64,000 nucleotides of DNA from Pachypanchax playfairii (taxonomy: Eukaryota > Chordata > Actinopteri > Cyprinodontiformes > Aplocheilidae): contig SSNP01000004.1 in the NCBI GenBank assembly GCA_006937955.1, positions 9,104,747-9,168,746 of the forward strand, written 5' to 3'. The position numbers and the translations under genes were made by a program. Below, piece by piece: positions 36,797-50,449 of the stretch (positions within the stretch are counted from its first letter, which is position 1; every line of letters begins with the position of its first letter). Below the pieces are notes generated by a model that was not told the DNA's origin, did no database searches, and saw only the letters and a program-made list of their open reading frames with translations.

Positions 36797-37239
36797 TGAA
36801 GCCCTCTGGCAGGAAAAGACATTCATAACCACAGCTTGTAATTATTTTTCTCACCCACCTCGTTTGCAACTTGCCACAGGAGCTGTAACGGTTGGCTTCA
36901 CTTTTTGTTTAGTTCTTTTTCTGTGAGTAAAACTCTATTCAGTTTTTGGGAATTTGAAAACGTATTCATTACGTTATGTCGTAGTTTGAAATTATTTAAT
37001 TTTCGATAAACGTATGTTTAAAAGTCCAGTTGGATAACTGTCTCAATTTAATCTCTTCGCACCTCACAATTATTTAATAATCTATAGCAAGTAATTTCTT
37101 TTAAACTTAGCTAGGTGGTAGCTGCTCAATTAGCAATAAAAAATGTTACTGAACATTGCACATACAGTGTACAATCTGTATATCAAGCAGATTTTGATGC
37201 AAAAGATCTCATAATCCCATGCTGAATGTGCTTTTGGAC

Positions 37240-37440
37240 TTTTTTCAGTGTTTGTGTCACCCAGATCTGAGGATATACTTTCTATGGTTAATTCCTTATC
37301 TTTTACCTTGTCTAATGCCCACCAAGTTCACTTAATTTGTCCCCACTTCCCATTAACAAGGATCAGCTCCCACTGTCCCCTTCCTCCATGAAGCAACATT
37401 AAGTCCTTTGCAGTGCAGATGGCAACACGTAAGAAGATTA
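37240..37440. promoter_or_regulatory. Candidate conserved non-coding element
   Basis: A balanced, repeat-free block of about 200 bp in A+T-rich surroundings, with CTTATC and ATTAAC-type sites. Texture-based call only. Confidence 0.2.
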
Positions 37441-40400
37441 TTTTCGCAAGTACAGACATCGTAGTTGCAATTTAAAGAGTTTGGAAACCACTTGAATTAG
37501 AGATAAATCCTTTTGGATTGGTCTGTGAGCAGATGTGACAAGTTGAATTATTCCCCTCTTTACTATGAAGCTTTGCAGAGATCTTGGTGCACATGACACC
37601 TTATGCCCCTGACTATTAATGTTATTGGAAGAATCACTTTCCAAATGTCTATGACGTTGGCATCATTAGGGTTTCGGACTTCTTTTTTGGATTCCAAGGT
37701 CCTCCCATTTGTGCCTAATCATGTAAAAGTCATCAGCCCACCATGATGATCAAATTTAATTACAAAAGTCGAAAGCTTTTTAGGGCTGTCAAAAGCCAGA
37801 GCCAGATAGTACTAGACTTATTCAGCCAGATTATCTCATTTTCAAAGTGCAGCTTTACTTCATCTTGGAATACTGGGACTTCATCATCTCATTTTGTCCC
37901 TCAAATCTATTCAATACATATCTAAATATGGCACATAATTAAATCCGTGCCACATGGAAGTAGCCTCGAGCTACATATACCTGAGAGAATATAGGATAAA
38001 TGAGAGATCTGGGGCACTGAGAATAAGATGACTGCAATGCTGGTTAGTACAATTTTAGTTGCAGTCCTACATCCACAGTGCACAGTATGATCATTAACAT
38101 GACAAGCCACGTAGAAGTACAAGTTAACTCCAACCCAGTACAGCCAGTACAGACTCTTGTTCTCTCTTTCAGGAGATAACTTCAGAATCGAGCAAATAGG
38201 GAAAAAAGTTAAAAACTGTATTACAGACTTTACCCCATAACGAACATGTACAGCCTAATACATCCCATGAGGATGAAACCAGTCAGCAGGCACTAAACCC
38301 TGTTTCAAAAACCACTGAGGCTAACAAGGTACGGCATTTTGTTCTGGTGGTCAAGTTAAACAAGAAAATACTCTCCAACCAGCGACTAGATCTCAGAATA
38401 AATGTGTTGTGTATTGAATCGGGTTTAGTCAATCATTACATATAGCCACAAGGTTCGGGTCACTTTTTTTTTTTTGCAGGTCATGAAGGTCAACTCATAA
38501 TTTAGTCCCTAGTGTCAGTAAAGACAAATGAATCGAGCAATTTGGTGCTGTTTGCTCTTTGAAGTCTGCCTGAGATAAATAATATAATCATGATATAATA
38601 CAAATAAGCCTGGTAAACATGGAGTTTCTTTTCAAATACCATAACATAAAACTGTATGCGTTATGGTGCAGTATGCATTATGTCTGCAGGTTGCACTGTA
38701 CATTATTACACCAAGAAAGAGCAAATATTTTAGGGACCATCCCATGTGCAGGACAAACTCATGTAACATAATGCAGCTCTTCTTCTCTTCAGCTGAATTA
38801 CACAAAAACATTTGGGATTGAGCCAATTAATTTATAGCCTTTGTGTTAGTTTATTTCCTAAAAGAAAAATGCACCATATTGTCACAATGAGTTAGCAAGC
38901 TGTGCTATTTATTACTTCACTGTAAAAATCTCCCCTGCTCGTATTGTTTTTTTATTTCGATCCTTACCATTTTCTTATTTTAGCTGTTGTGCACAAGCAC
39001 TGCAATAAAAATCAGAGCCATTAAATATTTCAGAAAGCCCGAATGAGTCAGACTTTTAAAAGATGTGGGTCTCACAGAGTAAATAGCTTATACATACATA
39101 CATTATATATATATATGTAACAAAAAGAAGGGGAAAAATACTACAACAATTGCAAGGAAGATATTTTAAAATTATTAGTGGTGACAAGACATATAATATG
39201 AGGGGAAAAACATAAAACAAAGAATCTGATATACTTTGCTGCAACTTATTTGATTTGTTCTACAACTTGATCAGGCTTATTTCTCTTCTTTATCCTACCA
39301 TTTAAATGTCATGTAAATAATTGTATAAAAAATGTCTTGTGTCTTTCTGATTTTGTGATTGATGTCTTTAAGTTCTGGAGCTGCTATAAAATGAACAAAT
39401 ATATATTTTTCAAACTCAGAAAACATTTTGTGCAAAAAAAAGAAAAGAAAAAGTTGTTCTACTAAATATCTCCATTCTGGCAGTGAAAGAGGGAAACCAT
39501 CTTAGTAATTTTGTGAAAAATCTCTGTTTTCATGGGTTGAAATGACTCTGGGTGTGCTAAATGTGTCCAATAACAAAATCTTTGCCATAGCCTCAGCCAA
39601 GCTGGATACATGTCACCGTCCTGAATGAATAATTTAATTTTTCAAAGTGTACTTCAAAAGCTGCTCACCAGGTGGTGAGTCTACCCAACAGCTGCCTCGC
39701 AGCCCAAGCAGACAGTCAAAGATCGAGCATAGTGATTTTCTCCAAATGTTCAACAAAACTGTGTCCGAATGATAACATTGTGTCGCTGTACAATCAGACC
39801 TGCCAGCTGACATCCCTCTCTACTGTCGTTTTCACAGCTTTGAGGAGGAGACTACAGGAAAAGGGGAGCTTGTTCTGATAAAAAAGCAAAGTATATATTG
39901 AAGAATGTGTCTACACTAAAGACTTTATTTGTAAAAGAAAAAGAACCCTGTGCGTAGAGTGGACCTTGTTCTGGAGCCATCACTGATGATGAAGACACCT
40001 CATTCAGCTGCAGCAGATGCTGGCAGCATTGATGCTGATGTTACTGTCACTACACCAAAAAACATGTTTGTCTTGTTTTGCTTGTTTGTTTGCAGAATCA
40101 CTCAAAATAAAAAAGACATGGGTAGATTAGCAAAATTCCTGTCAGAAATTTGACAACACCAACTCAGATTACGTTTTTTTTTATTTAGTATTCTCACAAC
40201 GGATACAGTTTTTGTCTTTAACTTGGACAAACTGCACTAGTTTATTCAGTTTTAATTGACCTTTTCTGGGGAGAAAAAACTGCAGTAAAACACAAAACAG
40301 AACCAGAGCTTGGCAGAATTAGGATAAAACTCCAAATACTGCTGAATGTTAATGACCCTCCCTGACATCGCCAAACCCTAAAAATCCTACGGGGAGAATA

Positions 40401-41600
40401 ATTTTTACTGAGCAGGGTGTTTTTGACTATATTTGTTTTGACAGACTGCAGCTTGCAGTTTAATTTAGAGCACAAAAAAGCTAAAAATATAAACCCCATT
40501 ATTCTTTCTTCTATCACAGTTTCACTGACACTTGTTGCACGAGGATCACGTCTAGAACAAATAGAAAATGTGGAAACATGAAGGGATGTAAACACTAACT
40601 TGTATTCTGCTAACATTTTTATGACATGACACAGCTTGTGTTTATTTGTTTATTTTTGAAATTTGAAATATTTGTCTAGTCATTTCTCATTTTACTTTTA
40701 AAATTGTTTTATGGTAATATATATTTTTGAATGTGTATTAAATAAAATTAAACTTATATTAAAGAAAAACTTCTAAACAGCGATCCCAACCGTTCACTTG
40801 ACAGTGGAGAGCTAAAGAAATGGGTTCATAAGACATGAAGGAAAAAAAAAAGAATGGATGAAAATTGAGTGAGGGTGATGTGTTGAAGCGGATTTGTGAT
40901 GCACTGAGCCATCTTTCATTTCCATTGACTTATTAAACTGAGTTACTGTGGGAGGCAAATGATGGAGCTTCCCTGGAACTCACTATATCTGCCCACTTAA
41001 CGGGGAGGCAAGACCGCGCCAAACCCTGCAGGCTGACAACACTCACCAAACAAATCACAGCAACACATCCACGGGCAGTCCAGAGTAAATTGTTGTATTA
41101 ACCCCAAGGCAAGGATCACCCCCCCACACTGCCCCCACCCCCCAAGCCCCACCTCAACAATTCAATAAGTAGAGACAAATTCCTACACATCCTACCAGAA
41201 AACGGAGGATTTGACAGCCAACAGAGCTAACTAGTGCCCGACCGGGAAGGCTGTCAGTGTTCTGGGTCAGTTTATTAATTGTTTTCAGTTTCAGGATGGT
41301 TATCTTCTATGGCTTCTTCTGCTGCAGTCATCATGTTGTATTTTTGTTAAGAGAAAAAAATTGAAGCAAATGATTGCAGTAAGTCATCAAAAATCTGACA
41401 AAATGTGCAAGCGGAGGAGTTGGTCTTGCTGGAGTAATGATGAACTTGGAATTACGTGTCTCCTTTGGGAATCGAGGAGGAATTCATTGCAAATTTGGAG
41501 ATTTTCTATTTAAGTAAAGTTGGTACAACACTAAAGTTACATTTTATGTGGGTGTTTACTGTAGCTAATTTGAAAAAAAAAAATAGAAATAAATTATACC

Positions 41601-41671
41601 GAAATAAATGAAAATGAAATGAAAAATAAATGAAATGAAAAATACTTTATTTATCCCAGAAGGGAAATTCA
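41601..41671 (-). mobile_element. LINE 3' end (CR1/Rex1-like)
   Basis: Read on the minus strand, GAATTTCCCTTCTGGGATAA leads into ATAAAGTATTTTTC and then irregular TTTCATTTCATTTATT repeats. This is the characteristic 3' terminus of CR1/Rex1-type fish LINEs, a short hairpin-like segment followed by a short tandem tail. Only about 70 bp remain, with no coding part. Confidence 0.6.
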
Positions 41672-44468
41672 ATAAAAAATCTGATGTTTAGACTCTTAAT
41701 TTTAATTAGTTATTAGAAAACAAACTGAGAAACCTTTAAATTAAAACTCTGGTGGGATGAAGACATTGGATGGTTTGATGGTGAAGGACACGCTCAGTGA
41801 AACCTGTTATGCTGGTTTAAAATAATCTTCTGATCAGATTCAGTTTAGTTCAAATCAATCAAAGTTTCACGTGTTCTGCGAGTCGCGGCTTACTGGTAAA
41901 AGGACATTAAACTTGTAGTGTTTAGAACCTCTTCATGTCTTTTCAAATCCCAAAGTACATCTGGTTCTGCTTTTCTCTGTCCATCCTTGATGGAGACCTG
42001 ACAACAAACTAGCATAAAAGCTTCCACTTAATTAATTCAGAATCCCATTGTTGATAATTGAATCCTAGGCCTCAATATTGCAGTTTCTATAAAAAACATT
42101 TTTTATTTGAAAACCTCAGATTTAAAAGTGGAGATAAAGTATCCAATTAGCAATGTATGGTAATGTTGACATTTTCTTCATTTTGTTCACCTGCAGTTCT
42201 GCAACGTGCACGCTTTATAAAACTCTTTCTGCTCCGTGTCCACACACCACCTCAAATCCACATATTAAAAATGGAGAATCACCTAAGGTCAGTTTTATTT
42301 TACACAGTGTGCACCATAATTGATATTTCAGTCGTACTTAATCAACTTGAAAGGATGAAATTAAAAACTTTAAGGAGTGTATAAAGAGCTTCATAATGGG
42401 TTTAAGGTCAGCGTTGTCAGCATCTCCTGCAACCAAATGAGATTGTTTTGTAAAGATAATTTATTACGTGGAACAGAGTTATAGAACATACTACAGATAA
42501 TATTTACCAGTCTTGTTAGCTCAATGTGAAAATAAACATCAATAAGATATGAAGAAAAGCTCATAAATGGGGCAGAGGTTCATACTTTGGAATGCAAACA
42601 TTTCAAACTCATCTTTTTTATTATAAATCAGCTGCACATTCTATTATATTTCTAATAAAGCAGCATTAAATTACACATAAAATCTAACATAGGTTCTAAA
42701 TGAACATTTTTTATTTCATGTTATAAACATGTTTAAACAAGTCAGTTCTAGAACTGAATCTGAATTATCTGTAATTAAAAGTGTAACTGTAAAATTAATA
42801 ACATAGTTTGCATTCAATTTAATATTTGAAAAGAAGGACGATTATTTAAAAACACTTTTTTTTTGTGCTCAAATGTCTCAATATCCTACTTGCATAAAAG
42901 TAAAAAAAATAAAGAATTTTAAAAACAGAATGACAAACTTTCCATTCAGGTCCTGAAAAACCTATTTGTAGTTTATGCATCTGTGGTTTATTATTCTCAA
43001 ATCAATTTAAATGGATGGAGTCTGTTGTCTGGCCATTCCCCGTAATAAAACGTCAGCACAAATCAGGGTTGAGTCGGGAGTGGCAATATCCCGGAAAGAA
43101 AACACAAACTTTTTTTGTACACAGTGTAATAATGACAACAGAGGTTGAAGTGTACTAATCTCCTAATGATCTTGTGATTACTGGACTTAATGGTGGTGAA
43201 AAGGGGCACGTGTTACAGCTGCAGTAATACTTGAAAAAATACAAATTACAAAATACCAAAGAAAAGTATTGGACTTATATAAATAATGAGTTACTCAATA
43301 AATCAAAATGAAAAATACATTTCATTATTTCCGAAACAATTCTACTGATTTCTTTTAGAGTGAAGCATTTGTGTAGTTTCAGAGTAATGTGTGTGTTGAC
43401 TCAACAGAATCTTTCAGGAATGAGTCAACCTATTTATTAAAGTTGGCTTTGATCTTTAAGACATGAATATTATGTGATAATTTTTAGCTTGATGTCTCAG
43501 ATATATTTTACTTGTTTAACAAAACAAACACACGTAGCACAAAGTGCTTTTCATAAAACAAGTTTTATTTTGTCTCACATAAATGCCTAAATCACATGGT
43601 TTGAATTTAAACAATATACAGGATAAAGGAAGAAAATCATTGCACAGAAAATTTGTTTGATCCATTAAGTAAAAATAAATCAGTTTCTCTTGAAACATTT
43701 TGTACCTGCCCTAAACGTTTACCTTAATATTACATTTCAACATGATTTCTGACTGAGAGAAATGTTCCCTCCACATTTAAAAGAAAAAAAAAAATCTTTA
43801 AAAAACTGTTCCTTATGCATTTAATTCTTTTAAGAGAAGAGCAAAATTAGGCAGCTTATCTTTTAAAATGTAATAAACTATTCCAGTAATTGATTGTTTC
43901 ACCATAACCTAAATATTTTAAAGTAATATATAATTATTTGAAATAGATGTTTTAATATCAGCTTACTGACATTTTCTCTCTGACACATTTAAATTACAAG
44001 TTTAAATTTGAACTCAACAACACTTAAAAATTATTGCTGTCAGTGTCAATGAAGTTGTCTAATAATTACTTTATTAATTAGTTGAATATTCTTTTTTATT
44101 TGATTATAGATTCTCAGACTTTCCTCCAATGTTTTAAAGTTTAAACCATCAAATATCTGAAGAGTTCTTGTCTCTTGTCAAGACAAACTTTAGAACTCCA
44201 TTCCAGCAGCTCAGTTCTCCTGAAGGCAGACAATTTTTTCAGGTGCCATTTTTTTCACCTCCATCCTTCATCTTTTTCTTCCTTTTGCTATTGAGAACCT
44301 CTTCCCCTCTTATAGACATGATCTGACAGGAAATCTTTGAGAGGCAGCGCTGTGCTAACTGCCCAGAGATTTCAAATGTCTGTTCTTGCTGAAGGAGAAG
44401 CTGAACGCTAGCCTCCTATTAGTCTAAACACATGGAGCTCCCCCACTCAACCACCCAATCCCCTGTCT

Positions 44469-44550
44469 GCCTCCTTCTCTCTCTCTCTTTTACTCTTTCA
44501 CTATTCCTCTCTCTCTCTCTATCACTTCCTCTCCCTCCATTTTTCTCACC
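44469..44550 (+). repeat. (CT)n-rich polypyrimidine tract
   Basis: Interrupted CTCTCT runs over about 80 bp. They produce the low-complexity start of a 168-codon frame that is not a gene. Confidence 0.85.
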
Positions 44551-44650
44551 ACTCATCCCAGGCCTGGCAAGGGGGCTGACAGCTCTCAGCGTCCCAGCCT
44601 GTCAAAAAGGGCCTGTTATTCAGCACCCTCCCTCTGGGACACGGGGAAAA

Positions 44651-44770
44651 CACACACATACGCACACAGATCTGCAGACACACACACTCTCAGAACACGC
44701 TCTCACAAAAGCCTTGTACACAACTCACACCCACGCACTTCGTCTCTTCCTCTCATACACACACACAAAT
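44651..44770 (+). repeat. CA-rich imperfect microsatellite
   Basis: Interrupted CACACA runs across about 120 bp, the second low-complexity part of the spurious 168-codon frame. Confidence 0.8.
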
Positions 44771-46239
44771 ATTGTTCCTCTGCACATACAAAAACTTTTG
44801 ACTGCTCTTAGACAACGTTCTGCATGTTGTCAGCATTTCTCAAAATGTGCTGACATTTTGCATGCACTAATCAGGATCAAATATATTATCCATACAGACA
44901 CTAATTTACTGAGTTTGCCTTTTTCACAGCAGCACTGACACGAATTCCCATTTTTTCCCTCTCTTTTTTCAGGAAGTCGTCTTGTCAATCTATGTGATTG
45001 GCTGAAATTTACCAATCATTAGGTACAATTTAATAATGCCTAGTGAGTCAGAAGAGCTGACAGGTGTCCAATCAGGAGTTTGAAATGATTCCTTAGAGAT
45101 TTTGAATGCTAGCTTGCAAATGAACCTGCAGGTGCCTCCACAGCTGTATTCCCGAGTCCATCATAATACTACGTGCATACTAAGGAGCAGAAATTGCACA
45201 TCGCTCACCCTTTTTTTTTAAGTTTAGATTTTTGTTTTACTTTGTTCTTTTTTCATGGCAAAAATGTACAATAGAAAATGAATCCCCATTAGCAAAAAGT
45301 GAACATAAAATCATAAAAGGAATGAACAAATAAAGACCCAGAAACATGTTTAAAGTTTATATTTAAGTACACACTTTGAAAAAATCTGGGTTTATTTTGC
45401 TTATAAAGTAATCAGTTAACAGTATTAATTAGGAACATGTACAAACAATTTCAAGAGGAAGTGATCAGATATGTTTTTCAGTAAAAGCAAGACAACATTC
45501 CAGGTTTTAAGCATTTAAATATTGACTTTTTTTTCTCCTTAGTGAATCTGTTACAAACACACATGCTGTGTGTATCTTTAAATAAAACATTTGTTTTGTT
45601 AAAATAAATAGACAAAATGTTAATGAGGATTCAGAATAATATGTTTTTAAGCCCCTGAGAAACAAATTATGATTCCCTTCATGTGTATTTCTTTTTCTCA
45701 CACACATCTGTACACAAACACATTTTTAAGTGTTAGCGTCTGTAGTAATTAAATAAATCTAACCTAGCTGTTGTTGTGTATTTTTTCCTCTCTTTTTTAA
45801 AGCTCACACCCCTGTTGTGGCTGTGAGGTAATTCTTATTAAACTCAAATAGAAATAGTAATGATTGTAGCTTATCACATCTGGTGCCGCTGGAGAGCTGC
45901 AGCTCAGTGCGCTTAAAAAACTCATCAAAGGGACGAAGCTATTAATGACTTGATTAGTTACATTTAGTCACTTTTATTTCACTTTTTTTGCAGGACATAG
46001 CAGCAACAAAATATGCTTTTTGGATTCATTATGTGAAGCTTATCTAAATGAGATTTAAAAAACGAACAATGTAAAAAGCTTCTTTAAAAGCTTTGCAATA
46101 AAAAACACAGTTTATAATTTTTCCCTTGCAGACCAATTCTGAATATTTCCCTTTAAATTTAAATGTAAAAAAAAAAAAAATCCCAAAACAAAACAGACAA
46201 AAAGATCTTGTTTGTCTGCTGACTTAAAATCTTTTTTTT

Positions 46240-46640
46240 TATGGCTTAATTGTGTGTGGAAACAGAGATAAACTTTTACCGGCAGCTTTACCGCAGCTCA
46301 CTGACACTGGGTATGCAGCTCTTCCGTTGGGGCTGGAGCCACACAGCGCACGCTGAGAAGTGCCTGTCGAGTGCCAAACCCGGTCTCTGACCTGCTCGAG
46401 GGTGAGAAACTTTGCACTGTACACATGCATGAATATCCCTCTCATAAGTCCCAAAAGGCTGCTATATCTCACCATTAGTCGCTCTCAAAAGTCTTCTGCG
46501 GCACACGGTATTGACTTCTGGAATAATTTCGGTCAATCCCTGATGTGATTTATGATGATGCACATTATCGATCACTTAAGGAGATATTTAGGTATTCAGA
46601 ATAAAAAGTTATGTTCTCATAATGCTGATGGCGTGAGGCG
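46240..46640. promoter_or_regulatory. Candidate conserved non-coding element
   Basis: A 400-bp balanced block with several CpGs and sites such as CATGCATGAATAT (POU-type), ATTATCGAT and GATTTATGATGATG. It begins the densest cluster of such blocks in the window (46.2-47.9 kb). Frames on both strands overlap without motifs. Confidence 0.35.
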
Positions 46641-46649
46641 CCAGGCCAA

Positions 46650-46680
46650 GGGGAGGGGGGGTGGGTAGGTGGGTGGGGGG
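46650..46680 (+). repeat. G-run tract with quadruplex potential
   Basis: Runs of three or more G at 46650-46653, 46655-46661, 46663-46665, 46671-46673 and 46675-46680 with short spacers fit the G-quadruplex pattern. The tract separates two candidate regulatory blocks. Confidence 0.8.
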
Positions 46681-46689
46681 TCACTACAT

Positions 46690-47200
46690 TTTACGGGAGA
46701 TGTAATTAGCACGTCTGAGTAACAGCGGTGCTCCTCCTTCTCTGCAATCATGCTGCTTCAGTTAGGCTGACTTGCCTTAGTGTTAGCACAAATTGTTACT
46801 GTTGCCCCACAGGTGGGAAACTAGCTCTCATCACCTCATAACCCTGGAGGATGCGAGACATGGCAACATATATTAAACTGCTATCCTCACAGCACGCGAC
46901 TGGTGTCTTCATGAGATATTTTACTCTTTATGGAGCCCATGGGGGACACACAAGTCCAATACAGCTTCCTTTTAGAGGAGCACAGCCGAAGATATGCATA
47001 CAAACAACTGGGATTTAGAGTAGTTCCTCTGCCAGAGGCAAGAAAAGTGACAAGCCATTGGAGTGCTTTGGGCAATTGCATCAGCAATGGCAATGCTATG
47101 GGCTCTGAGATAATAGAAAATGAAGGGATTTACTTAATATGAGATAGTCCATGGCTGAAGTCTTAGCACTTTCGAGGCTGCTCGTGCATATGAACAGGGA
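46690..47200. promoter_or_regulatory. Candidate conserved non-coding element
   Basis: A 500-bp balanced, repeat-free block with GATGTAATTAGCACG (homeodomain core) near 46698 and AGATATGCATACAAAC (octamer-like plus forkhead-like) near 46991. Frames of about 70 codons lie on both strands, but neither looks like a known protein. Confidence 0.35.
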
Positions 47201-47479
47201 TATTTATTCCAGCATACTGGTCATAAATGTATTAAACAACCAAAACTGAAACATTTTATGAAGTTTCTTTATCAAACGAATCACAACTTTACACTTCAGC
47301 AGTTACAGGGAAGATGTTTAAAAAAGTTTCAGATTGTTGAAAACTTTGTCTTGTTCATGTTTGTTCACAAGATAGTTTGGCTTTAAACCAAACATGCCAT
47401 TACCCTTGTTAAAGCTTGCTGTTGAGAGACACCAGACTTTGTTTGTGGAGGAGAAAAAAAGACTATCTGCAACACTCTC

Positions 47480-47840
47480 TAAAGCTGTTAATGTTTTATC
47501 CTATAATTCACAAGCTCAAGGCCTGGGAATATGTCTTTGTGGGAAAGCCTCGGCTGGACATGGTGGAACCAGCATCATTAGTGCCTGTCTCCCCAGGGTG
47601 GCATGTGTGGAAATTACTGCTCCAATCAATAAGCAAAGTCCAAGTGTTGAAATATTTATCCAGACAGAGCTTCATCCTTGCGGTCGACTGTCTGAGCACT
47701 CTTCCTGCACCTTAAAGGGTTATTCAGAAAGCCATATATGGGCAGGAGTACACCTTGAAATCAATGGGGTGCCACTCACTAGCTGAGTGCTGAGTGCTAC
47801 AGGAGTCCATTAATTTATTGTTAATACATACAGAGGAAAC
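47480..47840. promoter_or_regulatory. Candidate conserved non-coding element
   Basis: A balanced 360-bp block with CCATATATGG (47731-47740), a perfect match to the CArG box bound by serum response factor (CC, six A/T, GG), and CAATCAATAAGC near 47624 (HOX/PBX-like). A 130-codon plus frame (47394-47786) covers it. Its codons show no recognisable domain and a 99-codon frame overlaps it in another phase. I favour regulatory DNA over coding. Confidence 0.35.
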
Positions 47841-47944
47841 GGAGAAGGAAGCGGATCTCCCCTTGAGGTGTACACAAAACAGTCAAGTCACAGCACTGAC
47901 CTTTCCAGCTTTCAAAGAATATTACAAAGAAGAGCTACAAGGGC

Positions 47945-48137
47945 TAAATGCTGGTGCAGTTTGTTAGCTCTGTGGCCTCACATTAAGAAGGTCCTGGGTT
48001 CAAAACTAAAGTTTTCATGTTTTTCCTGTGCATGTTGGGGTTTTCTTTGGGTGCTCTAGTTTCCTCCCTTAGACCAGAAAAAAAGAAAACATGTCAGGTT
48101 AAGTGGTAAATCTAAATTGGCCGTAGGTGTGAGTGTG
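47945..48137 (+). mobile_element. tRNA-derived SINE, 5' part
   Basis: The plus strand has an A-box-like TGGTGCAGTTTG (47952-47963) and a B-box-like GGTTCAAAAC (47997-48006), preceded by AAGGTCCT. The body then follows a common fish SINE: a GTTTTCATGTTTTTCCTGTG-like segment, TAGTTTCCTCCC, CATGTCAGGTTAAGTGG, and GGCCGTAGGTGTGAGTG. It stops near 48137, so the 3' half is missing. Parts of the missing half of this family occur at 59.9 and 62.4 kb. Confidence 0.7.
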
Positions 48138-48769
48138 TCTGAGTAAGAAAAGTAAAAGGCCGACATGGCAGCAAAATAAAGCAACAATTTTAAACCAAGG
48201 CTCAGACATAAGGGAGAATACAGAGGAACCAAACCAACAAATCAAACTATCTGACACAGCGACTGGGAGCGAGACATACAAGAGGGCTGACTAGTGGAAT
48301 GAGTGTCAGGTGAGCTGAAAGAGTAAATGATGTGCAGCTGTGAGGTGATGATGAACCAAGAGAGTTGAGGGACGCAATGCCCATAGACAGAAGGATAAAC
48401 ATACATTGCACTAAAAATTAAGAAAACAGAAAAATCCAATGCAGAAAACTAAAATGTTCCCCTAAAAACAGAAGTCAAATGTTTTATCAAGTGAAATAAA
48501 CATGGACACATATGTATGTTATGTTTCGTTTCAGAATGAAACTCCTCCCAATGCTGCAAATAAAAGCAAAGTAATTTCTCATTTTCATTTACGAAAGCTT
48601 CTGCCTAGAAATCAAACAAACACCAACAGAAATACAATAAAGTTCAAACTTTTAACCAATGTTATCTCAGTACTTTGAAAATATATTCATCGGGCCTTGT
48701 ATTTAATTCAAAAGACATGTTTCATATGTTTGCAAACACATCTTCATGACATTGCAAGTTAATTCTGTA

Positions 48770-49160
48770 AGGGCCAACACATATACACCCGACATCACAG
48801 TGTGATCGTCTCTGCAAGACTTCCTTTGAACTCCAACACTTAGCTTGTTATCTCACTTTATCTTCCCACAGAGCATGTTACGGACGATTAAAAGCTCTAT
48901 GTGATACTTGGGCTAACATCTCATTATAATAGAGAGCCCATTTGTATTGCTTACCTCCATAGTTAGAGTCCACAAAGGATGACAGCTGACTTCCCCTCCT
49001 CTGCTTGAAGTACCCTTCTGAAACATACGCTCATTATGAAACCATAAAAAATTGCTCTCATTTGTGAATTTAACTTTTTCAGGACCCAGCGGTGGACTTA
49101 GGACATTGTCTAGCTACAGACTAATGTGGCCCTTTGAGATGTGCGTGTGTAAAATTATCC
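48770..49160. promoter_or_regulatory. Candidate conserved non-coding element
   Basis: A balanced block without simple repeats. It contains TTATCT and TTATCTTCC (GATA-type), and a pyrimidine stretch ending TTTTTCAG near 49081 that could pass for a splice acceptor. No coding continuation is recognisable after it. Confidence 0.25.
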
Positions 49161-50449
49161 AGTCCTCTTCCTTTTTAAAAACTTTTTGTTTCATTTGTGT
49201 GCTGCTGCTTACGCACAATGCCAATTTGTCTTTGTTATTTTGGAGAGATAATTGGTTCGATAATGTCTCAACAATCCTCAGAAGCATCTGATGCTTCTCA
49301 GGTTCTTGACCTTCATCACTCTAAATAAATTCCACAAAACAGCGTTTTACCCTGTAGGGAAAAAGAAGCAGCCCTGATTACAATCATCCATTTGTCTATC
49401 CCACCATGATGCAGACAGTAATGGAAATCCATAGCCTTCACAGAAACTCAAGGAATGAGGCTTCTGAGGGGGGCTGTCATGTAAAACCGCAGCAGTTGCA
49501 CAACTACTGCATCATTCCCCTAACAATAAGCTGATCAAGTTGATAAGCTAAAGGAATAAACTAAAGTGGAAACATTACACACTCTCGGCGACCATAAATC
49601 TCAATACTGGTATCAGTGTTAACAACCATCAAGGGGATTGAAAGTGCTGATGACAACAGTGGAGTACACAGACAAACACAGCTCTCACTGACTTGAAGAC
49701 TCCTTGTCTCTGTTCGTAATCAAGTTGTATATCTCATTAACTAAAAGGTCTTCATCAGCCGTAGCATTACAGTGGTCCTAGACACACTGTTTAATTAACA
49801 TCATCAGCAATATAATTGTCATTTGTATGCCTTGTCGGTTTAGATTTTCAAGGTCAGTGAAGAAGCTGCATCCGCTTTCCAGTTGAGCCAAGATGCTTTT
49901 CTTTTTTTTTCTCTTTTTTTAAGAGTTCATCACTGATTAAATTCACAGAAGACCACAGTGCTCAGCCAGTATACTTATCACACAACTGAACAGGGATGTA
50001 TGAAATATTTCAGAGCATGAAGCCTACCTATTAAGCTCTATATTTTAAAGAGAGGTATTGTTACAGGGCAAGGAGCATGACTGGAAAAGAAATTTCTATG
50101 GAAGGAATGTGCCACACAGTATTCATCAAGAAAAGATCTGCAACCAATTCTGTCCACACACTGACTTCCAACAATGAATGTGCTGTATATGCTTGAGTAC
50201 TTTAAATGTGCAATGCCCGTAAACTATTTCATAAGGTTCACAAATGTGTGATTCCACAAATATTTTTGTTTGAATTTAAAATCTTGAATGCTTGTAATTG
50301 TGTGCATGTGTGTATGTGCGTCTGCACTGATGTTTTCATTACTCACAAGCTTGCATGTGAGGTAGGTATTTTCGTAATCCACTGATTGAACCCTGTTGTG
50401 TGTGGTTTTACATGTCTGCAACTGTTCTCCAGCCTGTCTTTTAGGCTTT

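Larger units (their letters stand above)
33660..41600. other. Long unique stretch with no recognised gene
   Basis: Eight kilobases without supported exons. It contains an AT repeat at 39091-39118 and a CTAGC-rich cluster at 36759-36796. Balanced-composition blocks lie near 35000-35350, 36480-36840, 37240-37440, 37900-38120 and 40960-41240. The last is followed by C-rich runs at 41119-41153. None has a recognisable protein motif. Confidence 0.45.
41672..46239. other. Unique A+T-rich sequence with simple repeats
   Basis: No gene is recognised. The 42450-44150 segment is especially A+T-rich. A pyrimidine tract and CA-rich stretch (44469-44770) are listed separately. Small balanced blocks occur near 45050-45200 and 45870-45980. 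Confidence 0.45.

Noticed and set aside
40242..40616. 124-codon minus-strand frame
   Set aside because: No recognisable domain, splice context or similarity; consistent with chance.
44432..44938. 168-codon plus-strand frame, the longest in the window
   Set aside because: It is made of CT-rich and CA-rich simple repeats giving Leu/Ser and His/Thr runs, with no domain.
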